From JACQZU01 sp041908165 (GTDB lineage Bacteria > Acidobacteriota > Holophagae > Holophagales > Holophagaceae), in the NCBI GenBank assembly GCA_041908165.1, contig JAYRFV010000082.1, forward strand, positions 1-13,811: 13,811 nucleotides of DNA. Direction: 5' to 3'. Both the position numbers and the translations under genes were made by a program. Each line of letters starts with the position of its first letter. Positions within the stretch are counted from its first letter, which is position 1. Positions 1 through 7,224 of the stretch are shown here, in pieces. Below the pieces are notes generated by a model. It ran no database searches. It was not told the DNA's origin and saw only the letters and a list, made by a program, of their open reading frames with translations.

Positions 1-160
1 CCCCCCCCCGCCACCTGGCGGGCGGCCCACGCCCCCCCCCGTCGGATGGAGGGAAGCGGCAATGGCGGCGAGGCTGATGCGACCCCCTCCTGGGGTCGCA
101 CCCTTCGGGCCGTCGGCTTTGCCGCCGGTCCATTTTGCCAATCCTGGCGAATGGTGGCGC

Positions 161-193
161 CCAAGGGGACAGCCCTGTGGGCTGTTCCCTTGG
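161..193. repeat. 15-bp inverted repeat with 3-nt loop
   Basis: The left arm CCAAGGGGACAGCCC (161-175) and right arm GGGCTGTTCCCTTGG (179-193) are complementary except for one G/T position, which would be a G-U pair in RNA. The loop is TGT. No T tract follows on either strand, so it is not a classical intrinsic terminator. It could be a stem of a structured RNA, a REP-like palindrome or a cruciform-forming site. Confidence 0.6.
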
Positions 194-258
194 ATCAGCG
201 CCGTCGCCAGCCAGTGCCGCGAAGGGCGGTGGTTGGCGTCAGGGATCTCCGCCACCCA

Positions 259-282
259 GCCCGCCGCAAGGCGGGCGTTTTC
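259..282 (+). terminator. Intrinsic terminator-like hairpin
   Basis: A perfect 7-bp stem, GCCCGCC (259-265) with GGCGGGC (270-276), is closed by a GCAA tetraloop of the stable GNRA type and followed by GTTTTC. The T tract is short but the arrangement fits Rho-independent termination on the plus strand. No gene in the window ends just upstream, so it would terminate a transcript from beyond the left edge or a noncoding RNA from 1-258. Confidence 0.5.
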
Positions 283-448
283 GTGGGCGCGAGCGTGGGG
301 CTCCGGCCCAGGGCCGGCCGCCGCGGGTTCCCGGGTCCTGCCAGCCCGCGGATTCCGGACTGCGCCACGCCACTCCGCCTCCCGGCCGGGTTCGCCCCGC
401 CCCCGCCGGGGACTGGCGGGTCAACGCTTCCTACTGCAAACTCGGTAC

Positions 449-2674
449 ATGGACGATGGTCCCAGTCCGGACGGCCGGGTCCTCCGCGAGGGGGAGGGCA
501 TCGCCTGGGGACCGGACACCTGTTTGACCCTTGAGGGGGCCTTCGAGGAGGTGAAGAAGGCCTTCCTGGCCCACCACCCGGACGGCGACGTGGGCCTGCT
601 GAACCGGGCCTTCACGGTCGGCCGGGACAGCCACCGGACCCAGGTGCGGGTCAGCGGCGAGCCGTACTTCTTCCATCCGCTGCGGGTCGCCTGGTACCTG
701 GCGGACTGGCGCCTGGACGCGGTCAGCGTGGCCTGCGGCATGCTCCACGACACCGTCGAGGACACGCTGATGACCCAGGAGGAGGTCAAGCGGCAGTTCG
801 GCGAGGAGGTCTCCGACATCGTCGACGGCCTCACCAAGATGAGCAAGCTGGCCTTCACCGACAAGCACCTGCTCAACGCCGAGAACGTGCGCAAGCTGCT
901 GGTCGCCATGGGCAAGGACGTGCGCGTGCTGCTGGTGAAGCTGGCCGACCGCCTGCACAACATGGAAACGCTCGGCGCCATGCGCCACGACAAGCGGCGG
1001 CGGATCGCCTGGGAGACCCTGGAACTGTACGCGCCGCTGGCCAACCGCCTGGGCATGGGCTCGGTGCGCAGCCAGCTGGAGGACCTCGCCTTCCAGACCC
1101 TGGAGCCGGAGCGCTTCGGGGAGCTGCAGGCGGCGATGGACGCGCGCCGGAGGAAGAACGCGAAGCTGATCGCCGAGGTCAAGGAGACGCTGCAGTCGGC
1201 GCTGCGCATGCAGGGCATCCACGCCGACGTCTACGGCCGCTCGAAGCACCTCTACGGCATCTGGCGGAAGATGGGCGTCCAGGCCAAGGGTCTCGAGGAG
1301 ATCCACGACTGGCTGGCCTACCGGATCATCTGCCCGGACCGCGCCACCTGCTACACCGCGCTCGGGCTGGTGCACGCCCTCTACAAGCCGATCCCCGGCC
1401 GCTTCAAGGACTACATCAGCCTGCCCAAGGACAACGGCTACCAGAGCATCCACACCAGCGTGCTGATGCCCAGCGGCGACAGCTTCGAGGTGCAGATCCG
1501 CACCCAGGACATGCACGAGCACGCCGAGGCCGGCATCGCCTGCCACTGGACCTACAAGGAAGGGCGCATCGCCAACCGCCAGGAGATCAACCAGGTGGCC
1601 TTCCTGCGGCGGATGGTGGAGCTGCACCAGGACGCCAAGGACAGCCGCGACCTGGTGGCCAACCTCAAGGGCGAGCTGTCGTTCCGCCGGATCCAGGTGT
1701 TCACCCCCAAGGGCGACCTGCGCAGCCTGCCCGAGGCCAGCACGCCGGTGGACTTCGCCTACAGCATCCACACCGAGGTCGGGCACCGCTGCGTGGGCGC
1801 CAAGGTCAACGGGCGGATGGTGCCGCTGCGCCACCCCCTGCAGAACGGCGACCGCGTCGAGGTCCTGACCCGCAACGACCACAAGCCCAGCCGCGACTGG
1901 CTCGGCTTCGTCAAGAGCGCCAGCGCCAAGGCCCGCATCCAGGCCTTCATCCGCGAGGAGGAACGCAAGCAGGCCATCACCCTGGGCCGGGAACGCCTGG
2001 AGAAGGAGAGCCGCAACTTCTCCATCAACCTCGCCGACGAGGCCGTGAAGAAGGCCCTCGAGCAGCGCCTGGCCGAGCTCAAGCTCGGGAACTGGGACGC
2101 CTGCTACGCCGCCCTCGGGTTCAGCCGGATCACCGTCCACAAGCTGCTCGAGCCGCTGATCCCCGAGACCCAGAAGGGCAAGGCCAAGCCCGCCCAGGCC
2201 CTGGCCGACGACGCGGTCACGGTGGACGACAACGTCGGCGTGCTCTACTACCTGGCCCTGTGCTGCAAGCCGATCTACGGCGACGAGATCGTCGGCTACA
2301 TCACCCGCGGCCGCGGCATCGCCATCCACAAGGGCAACTGCTCGCAGCTCCAGACCTCCAGCTTCCACCCGGAGCGGCGGGTCAGCGTCGCCTGGGGGCG
2401 GGTCAACAAGGGCGTCTACGACACCGAGCTGGTGCTGAAGACCGAGGACCGCCCGGGCATGGTGGCGGCGATCAGCGAGGCGGTGCAGAAGTCCAACATC
2501 AACATGCAGCGCTTCAACGCCAGTTCCACCGAGGAGGGCACCGGGCTGTTCCAGATCGCCCTGCGGGTGCGCGACCGGATCCAGCTGGTGGAGCTGATGG
2601 CCAGCCTGCGCCGGGTGCGCGGGGTGATCACCGTCGAGCGGATCCGTGGTTCCGCCTTCGGCAAGGTACGATAA
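449..2674 (+). CDS. rel: Bifunctional (p)ppGpp synthetase/hydrolase (Rel/SpoT family)
   Basis: This long RelA/SpoT homologue of 741 residues makes and degrades the stringent-response alarmone (p)ppGpp. The N-terminal HD hydrolase domain carries an intact HDTVED motif (residues 100-105) and a later KLADRLHNM motif. The synthetase domain has RFKD at 318-321, the RxKD signature of bifunctional enzymes rather than the ExDD of RelA-only synthetases, then GYQSIHT and EVQIRTQDMHEHAEAG. A TGS domain begins near residue 415, a CC...H...C zinc-finger-like domain starts at 605-606, and a C-terminal ACT domain spans about 665-738. Length matches the family (700-750). The ATG at 449 was chosen because homology begins shortly after it. 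It lacks a clear Shine-Dalgarno sequence, and in-frame TTG (524) or GTG (551) are alternatives. The frame is open upstream to the window edge, but that stretch looks noncoding. Confidence 0.95.
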   Translation: MDDGPSPDGRVLREGEGIAWGPDTCLTLEGAFEEVKKAFLAHHPDGDVGLLNRAFTVGRDSHRTQVRVSGEPYFFHPLRVAWYLADWRLDAVSVACGMLHDTVEDTLMTQEEVKRQFGEEVSDIVDGLTKMSKLAFTDKHLLNAENVRKLLVAMGKDVRVLLVKLADRLHNMETLGAMRHDKRRRIAWETLELYAPLANRLGMGSVRSQLEDLAFQTLEPERFGELQAAMDARRRKNAKLIAEVKETLQSALRMQGIHADVYGRSKHLYGIWRKMGVQAKGLEEIHDWLAYRIICPDRATCYTALGLVHALYKPIPGRFKDYISLPKDNGYQSIHTSVLMPSGDSFEVQIRTQDMHEHAEAGIACHWTYKEGRIANRQEINQVAFLRRMVELHQDAKDSRDLVANLKGELSFRRIQVFTPKGDLRSLPEASTPVDFAYSIHTEVGHRCVGAKVNGRMVPLRHPLQNGDRVEVLTRNDHKPSRDWLGFVKSASAKARIQAFIREEERKQAITLGRERLEKESRNFSINLADEAVKKALEQRLAELKLGNWDACYAALGFSRITVHKLLEPLIPETQKGKAKPAQALADDAVTVDDNVGVLYYLALCCKPIYGDEIVGYITRGRGIAIHKGNCSQLQTSSFHPERRVSVAWGRVNKGVYDTELVLKTEDRPGMVAAISEAVQKSNINMQRFNASSTEEGTGLFQIALRVRDRIQLVELMASLRRVRGVITVERIRGSAFGKVR

Positions 2675-2770
2675 CTTTATTTTTTTCTGTAATTGAAAAA
2701 TAGCCTGACGGGTGGCGATTTGTCCTCAACCTCCGTGCAGGGATTACCGAAAGGCTTAGGGGGAGTCCGC
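2675..2770 (+). other. AT-rich spacer and possible structured leader
   Basis: The rel stop codon is followed at once by an AT-rich tract (CTTTATTTTTTT at 2675-2686), in sharp contrast to the surrounding genes. Only a weak hairpin (GCC TTC GGC) lies before the T run, so a terminator is doubtful. Further on, AGCCT (2702-2706) can pair with AGGCT (2752-2756), enclosing a bulged stem ACGGGTGG/CCTCCGT (2708-2715/2730-2736). This places a small closed structure directly before the ribosome binding site of the next gene. A TGTAAT sequence at 2688-2693 resembles a -10 box but has no convincing -35 partner. Confidence 0.3.
2758..2765 (+). promoter_or_regulatory. Ribosome binding site deciding the solenoid gene start
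   Basis: AGGGGGAG lies 5 nt before GTG at 2771, a strong Shine-Dalgarno match. The frame is also open back to a TTG at 2693, but that start has no ribosome binding site and would place it in the AT-rich spacer, so the GTG is preferred. Confidence 0.65.
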
Positions 2771-5437
2771 GTGCCCGAACCCGAAACCTGCCGGCCGTCC
2801 CTCCGGGATTTGGTCCACCTGCTGAACACCTACGAGGAGACCGGCGCCCTCGGCGAACCGGCGATCCTGTTCCAGGTCGAGAACCTCGGTCCCAACTGCC
2901 TGCAGGAACTGGGCACCCGGCTGATCCGCCCGTCGATCCCGTGGGCCCTCAAGCGCTTCATCTACGGCCTTCCGGCGCGCCTGCCCTGGCCGGCCTGGAC
3001 GCCGGTCCTCCAGCGGGCGCTGATGCACGAGGACGACCCGCTGCTGTTCGAGGAGGGCCTGCGGGTGCTGGCCTTGATGGGCGGGGTCGAGCAGACCGAG
3101 GCCCTCCGCGCGATCGCGGTGCAGCGGGTGGACGAGCCCTTCAGCTCGGTGCTGCAGCCCAAGCTCGAGTGGCTCGAGTCCCGCCAGGACTTCGCCTTCC
3201 ACCTCCAGGACCTGCTCCGCGGCAGCCGCAGCCCGGCCCTCGCCCAGCGGGCCTCGGACCACCTGGTGCCGCTGACCGGGATGGAGCAGCTGCCCGCGCT
3301 CTTCGAGGCCGCCGCCCACGAGGACGGCCACGCGTCGCGGATGGCGCTCCGGACCCTCGCCCGCCTGCGGCTGCCGGAAGCCGCCGCCTTCCTGGTCGAG
3401 ACGTTCACCGCCCTGGGGGCCGCCCACGAGGAGGGCCGGCTGCTCCGCGAGGCCCTCGAGCCGCTGCGCAGGCTGGCGCCGAAGGCCCAGGCCGAGCAGA
3501 TCCTGGACCGGCTCCGCGCCGCCCTGGAGGGGCGCCTGCCCGAGGTCTTCGCCGCCCTGGGAGCGGGGATCGCCGCGCCGGGGACGGATCTCCGCCCGCA
3601 CCTGGAGGTGCTCCGTGCCGGAATCCAGGGAGGCTACCAGGCGCGCCTCCTGGAGGCCCTCGAGATCGTGCTGTCCGACCGGCCCGGGCGGCTGGGCGGC
3701 CTGACGGCCCAGGTCGCGGAGGGCATCCGCAGGAACGCCCCGCGGCAGCACGGCAACCTGGACGAGTGCGCCCTCGGCCTCGTCCAGCAGGTGCGCCTGG
3801 GCTGCCTTGCAGAAGGCCGGGCCCTCCCGCTCCTGGAACGGGCCTTCGCCGCCGGCCTGGGCGGGGAGAGCGTGGCCTGGGCCTACGCCACCCTGATCGA
3901 TTCGGAGGACGCCCCGAGGCTGGCGGGCCTGCTCCAGAACCCCGACCACCGCTTCCGGGAGGCCGCCCTGACCGTGCTCGGGGAGCGCGAGGACCCCGCC
4001 CTCCTGGCCTTCCTCCTGCAGGCCTCCGAGGATTCCATCACCGACCTCGCCACCAAGGTGACCCGCTTCTTCGGCCGCCTGCCCGGCGCCTTCCCCAGGA
4101 CCCTGGACCTGCTGGGCTCGGGAAACCCGGACCGGATCCGCCAGGCGCTCCGCATCATCGAGGCGAACGGCTGGCGCGCCGCCGGAGAGGCCCTCGTGTC
4201 CCTCCTCGGGGAACCACCCCGCGAGGACCTGCTCTGCGAGAGCGTGCGGGTGCTGGGCGCCCTGCACTACCAGCCGGCCGCGCCCGACCTGCTCCGCCTG
4301 CTCCATGGCGGGCAGTCCGCCAAGGTGCAGGACGCCCTGGCCGCGGCCCTGGAGTCCATCGAGCCGCCCGAGGCGGCGCTCGGCCTGCTCGAGCGGGCCC
4401 AGGCGATCCCGCGGGCGGAGCTGCACCTCCAGGCCCTGCGCGGGCTCGGCCGGGTGTTCCGGTCGCCGGCCGATCCGATCCCGGCGGCGCACGCCGAGCA
4501 GGTTCGGAACTCCGTCGGCGTCTGCATGAGCGAGAGCGAGCGCATGCGGCTGGCGCTGGTGCCCCTGCTCCCGGACCTGCACCTGCTGGATGCCGGCTTC
4601 TACCAGCAGCAGCTGCGGGCCCTCGCCGGCCACATCGTCGACCAGCGGCGGCGGCCCACCTGGGATCGCGTCCAGTCCGAACAGGCGGGCGCCGTCCTGG
4701 TCCACCTCGAGCAGCGGGTGGCGCAGCTCGGCGACCTCGAAGGCCTGGCGACCCGGTTCCGGACCTGGCTCGCGCGAGCCTGCGGCGGGCCCCTCCTCGA
4801 CGCGCAGGCCCTCCGCGGACTGCTGGACCTGGCCACCGCCGACTCTGCGCTCTGGCGCTGGCCGGGCCTGGAGGAGGACCTGGAGAAGGTGGTGGCCGAA
4901 GGACTGTCGGCCAGGGGTCAGGCGGTGGAGTCCCTCCTGCGGCTCTGCGACCTGGCGGGCCGGCTCCGCGGCACCGGCTGTGCGGCCGCCGCCGGCCGGC
5001 TCCGGCAGCGCACGGGCCCGGCGAGCCGCCTGCACGCCGCCCTGGACGACCTCCTCCGCCACCAGGGAGCGGAGGGGGCGACCCCGGCCGCGCCGCCCTC
5101 GTCCCTCCTCCTGCTGGAACCCAACGCCTTCTTCCGCCGCCGGATGCAGGAGGCCCTGCAGGGGCTGCCGCTGCGCCTGCGCGAGGCCCGCGACCGGGCC
5201 GAGGCCGGCGACCTGCTCGCGGAGGCCCCGGCCGACCTCCTGCTGTCGGAGTCCGCCGATGCCGACGGGCCGCTGTACGATTGGCTGATGGCGCAGTGGA
5301 CGGACTGGAGGGTCGACCGCATCCTGCTTTCCACCTCCCAGCGGGAACCCCGGGAGGTGCGCGAGGCGCCCTGGTTCCACGGCGCGATCACCAAGCCGTT
5401 CCGGCCGGACCGGCTGATCGAGTTCCTCGGCCTGTGA
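2771..5437 (+). CDS. HEAT-like alpha-solenoid protein with C-terminal degenerate receiver domain
   Basis: No named family is recognised. From the GTG start the protein has 888 residues and no signal peptide or membrane segment, so it is probably cytoplasmic. Residues about 40-740 are nearly all amphipathic Leu/Ala/Arg/Glu helices in repeating pairs of HEAT/PBS-lyase type (for example RFREAALTVLGEREDPALL and DLLCESVRVLGALHYQPA), typical of protein-binding scaffolds. After a Pro/Ala linker, residues about 777-888 resemble a CheY-like receiver. LLLLEPNAFFRRRM replaces the usual hydrophobic-DDN start, ADLLLSES puts Glu827 at the phosphoacceptor position, and ITKPF keeps the conserved Lys (K875). 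With acidic-pocket residues altered, normal Asp phosphorylation is unlikely. It lies 96 bp after rel and 13 bp before the Nudix gene, so partial co-transcription is possible. Its function and partner are unknown. Confidence 0.85.
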   Translation: MPEPETCRPSLRDLVHLLNTYEETGALGEPAILFQVENLGPNCLQELGTRLIRPSIPWALKRFIYGLPARLPWPAWTPVLQRALMHEDDPLLFEEGLRVLALMGGVEQTEALRAIAVQRVDEPFSSVLQPKLEWLESRQDFAFHLQDLLRGSRSPALAQRASDHLVPLTGMEQLPALFEAAAHEDGHASRMALRTLARLRLPEAAAFLVETFTALGAAHEEGRLLREALEPLRRLAPKAQAEQILDRLRAALEGRLPEVFAALGAGIAAPGTDLRPHLEVLRAGIQGGYQARLLEALEIVLSDRPGRLGGLTAQVAEGIRRNAPRQHGNLDECALGLVQQVRLGCLAEGRALPLLERAFAAGLGGESVAWAYATLIDSEDAPRLAGLLQNPDHRFREAALTVLGEREDPALLAFLLQASEDSITDLATKVTRFFGRLPGAFPRTLDLLGSGNPDRIRQALRIIEANGWRAAGEALVSLLGEPPREDLLCESVRVLGALHYQPAAPDLLRLLHGGQSAKVQDALAAALESIEPPEAALGLLERAQAIPRAELHLQALRGLGRVFRSPADPIPAAHAEQVRNSVGVCMSESERMRLALVPLLPDLHLLDAGFYQQQLRALAGHIVDQRRRPTWDRVQSEQAGAVLVHLEQRVAQLGDLEGLATRFRTWLARACGGPLLDAQALRGLLDLATADSALWRWPGLEEDLEKVVAEGLSARGQAVESLLRLCDLAGRLRGTGCAAAAGRLRQRTGPASRLHAALDDLLRHQGAEGATPAAPPSSLLLLEPNAFFRRRMQEALQGLPLRLREARDRAEAGDLLAEAPADLLLSESADADGPLYDWLMAQWTDWRVDRILLSTSQREPREVREAPWFHGAITKPFRPDRLIEFLGL

Positions 5438-5450
5438 ACGGGGCGGGGCC

Positions 5451-6077
5451 GTGAACCCATCCGCCCGCTGGGCCCCCCCTGCCGAGGCCCCGGCCCTGCC
5501 CTGGGAGCGGATCGAGGCCAGCCTGGTGCCGCACCAGCGCGGCCCCGCGCCGCACAAGCTGAGCCGGAGGGTCGCCGAATCCGAGCGCCGGGCCGCGGTG
5601 GCCGTCGTCCTCTGGGGCGACCGGGAGGGCGCCCGCCGGGTGGTGCTCGTCCAGCGCGGCCACGGCGCTCCCCAGCACCCGGGCGAACTGGCCTTCCCCG
5701 GCGGCATGGTGGAACCCGGGGACCGCGACCTGCGCTGGACCGCGCGGCGCGAACTGGCGGAGGAACTGGGCGTGCGCGGCCACCTCTGGGAGGTCGGCTG
5801 CTTCCCGGACGGCGTCGCCAAGGCGCGGACGCGGTTCACCCCGGTGCTGTTCCGCTGGGAGGCGCCGGCCCCTTCCTTCGCCCTGAACCACGAGATCGAG
5901 GCCGTGCTGATGCTGCCCCTGGTCCCGCTGCTGGCCGCGCCCTGGACCACCGAGCGGATCGACCGCTACGGCCTGGCCCTCGAGGTGCCGCGGCTGGAAC
6001 TGCCCCAGGCCCCGCTCTGGGGCGCCACCGCCTTCGTGCTGAAGGCCTGGCTGGACGCGCTCGAAAGGACCGCCTAG
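5451..6077 (+). CDS. Nudix hydrolase, CoA pyrophosphatase (NudL) type
   Basis: This 208-residue Nudix protein has the extended signature of the CoA pyrophosphatase group, which splits CoA and its derivatives into a 3',5'-ADP moiety and 4'-phosphopantetheine with Mg2+ or Mn2+. VLVQRGHGAPQHPGELAFPG (about 66-84) corresponds to the family motif before the Nudix box, including the His-x-Gly and FPGG elements. The box itself runs GGMVEPGDRD...TARRELAEELGV (about 84-108), with the REUxEExGU core intact and the GG-to-RE spacing usual for NudL-type proteins. GTG at 5451 follows a G-rich stretch (GGGGCGGGG) acceptable as a ribosome binding site. The gene begins 13 bp after the solenoid gene and probably shares its mRNA. 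Its stop overlaps that of the convergent isochorismatase gene. Substrate is inferred from motif only; another nucleoside-diphosphate derivative is possible. Confidence 0.85.
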   Translation: MNPSARWAPPAEAPALPWERIEASLVPHQRGPAPHKLSRRVAESERRAAVAVVLWGDREGARRVVLVQRGHGAPQHPGELAFPGGMVEPGDRDLRWTARRELAEELGVRGHLWEVGCFPDGVAKARTRFTPVLFRWEAPAPSFALNHEIEAVLMLPLVPLLAAPWTTERIDRYGLALEVPRLELPQAPLWGATAFVLKAWLDALERTA

Positions 6078-6664
6078 CCCGGCTGGCCCTCCTTCATCAG
6101 CGCCGACAGGGCCTTGAACTGCGGGTGGTTCTTGTCGCGGGCCCACTCGAAGCCCACCGATTCGTGGTTGGTCAGCACCGCGCCCGCCTGGGCCATCCGG
6201 TCCAGGGCGTGGCGGCGGTACTCCTCGCCGCGGCCGCTGACCGCGTCCCAGCAGAGCTGCACCTGCTGTCCCGAGCGCAGCAGCTCCAGCACCGTCTGCA
6301 TCACGCACACGTGGGCCTCGATGCCCGCCACCACCAGCTGCCGCCGGCCCGGGGCAAGGCCCGGGCGGGCCCGGGCCAGCAGGGCCTCGAAACCCGCATC
6401 GCCGCAGCAGCCGAAGGCGGTCTTCTCGAGGAGGAACCGCGGCGTCGTCAGCCCGTCGAAGACCTCCCGGACCGCGGGGTGGGTCGCGCCGATGCCCTTC
6501 GGGTACTGCTCGGTGAGCACCACCGGGACCGAGAACAGGTCCGCGAGCCGCAGGAGCCGCCGGGCGGTCTCCAGGATGGCCGCCGAGCGCGGCACCATGT
6601 CTACCAGCTTGCCCTGGAAGTCGATCACCACCAGGATGCTTCGTTCCGCGTCCAGCAGTTCCAT
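6074..6664 (-). CDS. Isochorismatase-like (cysteine hydrolase) family protein
   Basis: The 196-residue protein has the single Rossmann-like domain of the isochorismatase/nicotinamidase superfamily. The catalytic triad is visible: Asp15 in VVIDFQ, Lys81 in LLEKTAFG and the nucleophile Cys120 in VAGIEAHVCVMQT. The hydrophobic-GIEAHVC stretch is the usual cis-peptide plus nucleophile elbow. Short length and the EYRRHALDRM segment suit the YcaC-like branch of unknown substrate better than true isochorismatases or nicotinamidases. The ATG at 6664 follows a good ribosome binding site (GGGAGG) on the minus strand. It is the last gene of a probable three-gene minus-strand unit, 40 bp after ybaK, and it ends in a 4-bp overlap with the convergent Nudix gene at the shared CTAG. 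The physiological substrate cannot be read from the sequence. Confidence 0.88.
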   Translation of the reverse strand: MELLDAERSILVVIDFQGKLVDMVPRSAAILETARRLLRLADLFSVPVVLTEQYPKGIGATHPAVREVFDGLTTPRFLLEKTAFGCCGDAGFEALLARARPGLAPGRRQLVVAGIEAHVCVMQTVLELLRSGQQVQLCWDAVSGRGEEYRRHALDRMAQAGAVLTNHESVGFEWARDKNHPQFKALSALMKEGQPG

Positions 6665-6704
6665 CGGAGCACCTCCCGCGGACAGGATAGCGGCCTGCGC
6701 GGCG

Positions 6705-7187
6705 TCAACGGGCCAGCGCCACCTGGACCACGGTCGGCTGCAGCACCGCCGCCAGGTCGGCCGGCTCCATCCCCAGCAGGAAGCCGCGCGAGCCGCCGTT
6801 GATGTAGAGGCGCGGCAGCTCGAGGATCGAGGCCTCCAGGTACACCGGCATCGGCTTGCGGGTGCCGAAGGGGCTGGTGCCGCCCACCTGGTAGCCGCTG
6901 TGCCGGTCCGCGACCTCCGGCCGGCAGGGCTGGACGCTGCGCACCCCGGCCTGGCGGGCCAGCTCCTTGGCGCTGACCTCGCGGTCGCCGTGCATCAGGA
7001 TGATCAGCGGCTGCTTCCGGTCGTCCTCGAAGACCAGGGTCTTGATCACCGCGTGCTCGTCCACGCCCAGTTCCCGGGCCGAGACCCGGGTGCCGCCGTG
7101 CTCCTCGTAGCGGTACAGGTGCTCGCTGCAGGCGACGCCCTTCGCCTTCAGCAGCCGGGTGGCGTTCGTGGAGGGGGCCTTGGCCAT
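6705..7187 (-). CDS. ybaK: YbaK/EbsC-type Cys-tRNA(Pro)/Cys-tRNA deacylase
   Basis: At 160 residues this is a full-length single-domain member of the YbaK/ProRS-associated editing family. Such proteins act in trans to hydrolyse Cys wrongly attached to tRNA(Pro) by prolyl-tRNA synthetase, protecting translation accuracy in the cytoplasm. Diagnostic segments are VIKTLVFE with the conserved Lys49, the GYQVGGTSPFG motif (about 97-107) and the late YINGGSRGFLLGMEPADL stretch that forms the substrate pocket. The ATG at 7187 gives the normal N-terminus; the nearby GGAG lies only 1 nt away, so its ribosome binding site is weak. It lies 37 bp downstream of the chemoreceptor gene and 40 bp upstream of the isochorismatase-like gene. 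The spacing suggests co-transcription, but no functional link between the three is evident. Confidence 0.92.
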   Translation of the reverse strand: MAKAPSTNATRLLKAKGVACSEHLYRYEEHGGTRVSARELGVDEHAVIKTLVFEDDRKQPLIILMHGDREVSAKELARQAGVRSVQPCRPEVADRHSGYQVGGTSPFGTRKPMPVYLEASILELPRLYINGGSRGFLLGMEPADLAAVLQPTVVQVALAR

Positions 7188-7224
7188 GCTCCGATTGTCC
7201 CAGCCCCGCCGGCCGGCGCCCAGC

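Larger units (their letters stand above)
1..448. other. Structured noncoding region upstream of rel
   Basis: I see no convincing gene here, although one plus-strand frame is open throughout and joins the rel frame; at this GC content an open frame means little, and the translation is low-complexity Pro/Arg/Gly without a recognisable domain. Two runs of nine C lie at 1-9 and 32-40. Inverted repeats are dense. Arms pair at 78-86/92-100 (9 bp, 5-nt loop), about 130-155 (CCATT/AATGG outside GCCA/TGGC), 161-175/179-193 (15 bp, one G-U), about 207-237 (GCCAGCCA/TGGTTGGC), 259-265/270-276 (terminator-like), 303-317 (CCGGCCC/GGGCCGG) and 321-327/345-351 (CCGCGGG/CCCGCGG). The order of hairpins ending in a terminator could mean a small RNA or the 3' UTR of an upstream gene outside the window. 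I could not match it to 6S RNA, tmRNA, RNase P RNA, SRP RNA or a known riboswitch by motif. Confidence 0.5.

Noticed and set aside
62..448. N-terminal extension of Rel to an ATG at 62
   Set aside because: The extra 129 residues have no family counterpart, and the DNA contains strong hairpins including a terminator-like one, so the upstream part of the frame is treated as noncoding.
431..2368. A 645-codon open frame on the minus strand inside rel
   Set aside because: It is antisense to a fully intact Rel protein and its product is Val/Leu/Ala/Gln-rich without motifs; a GC-driven shadow.
2702..2756. c-di-GMP (GEMM-I) riboswitch upstream of the solenoid gene
   Set aside because: A GGATTACCGAAAGGC stretch faintly recalls the 3' end of GEMM-I aptamers, but the conserved 5' segments around the first stem and the GNRA tetraloop/receptor pair are absent.
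2941..5454. An 837-codon plus-strand open frame overlapping the solenoid gene in another frame
   Set aside because: The product is almost only Pro, Gly, Arg and Ala. The solenoid frame has the ribosome binding site and coherent amphipathic helices.
2756..5950. A 1064-codon open frame on the minus strand across the solenoid and Nudix genes
   Set aside because: Its translation is low-complexity Gln/Gly/Arg/Ala with no domain, and it runs antisense to two well-supported genes with clear motifs. Long antisense frames are expected from codon bias at this GC content.
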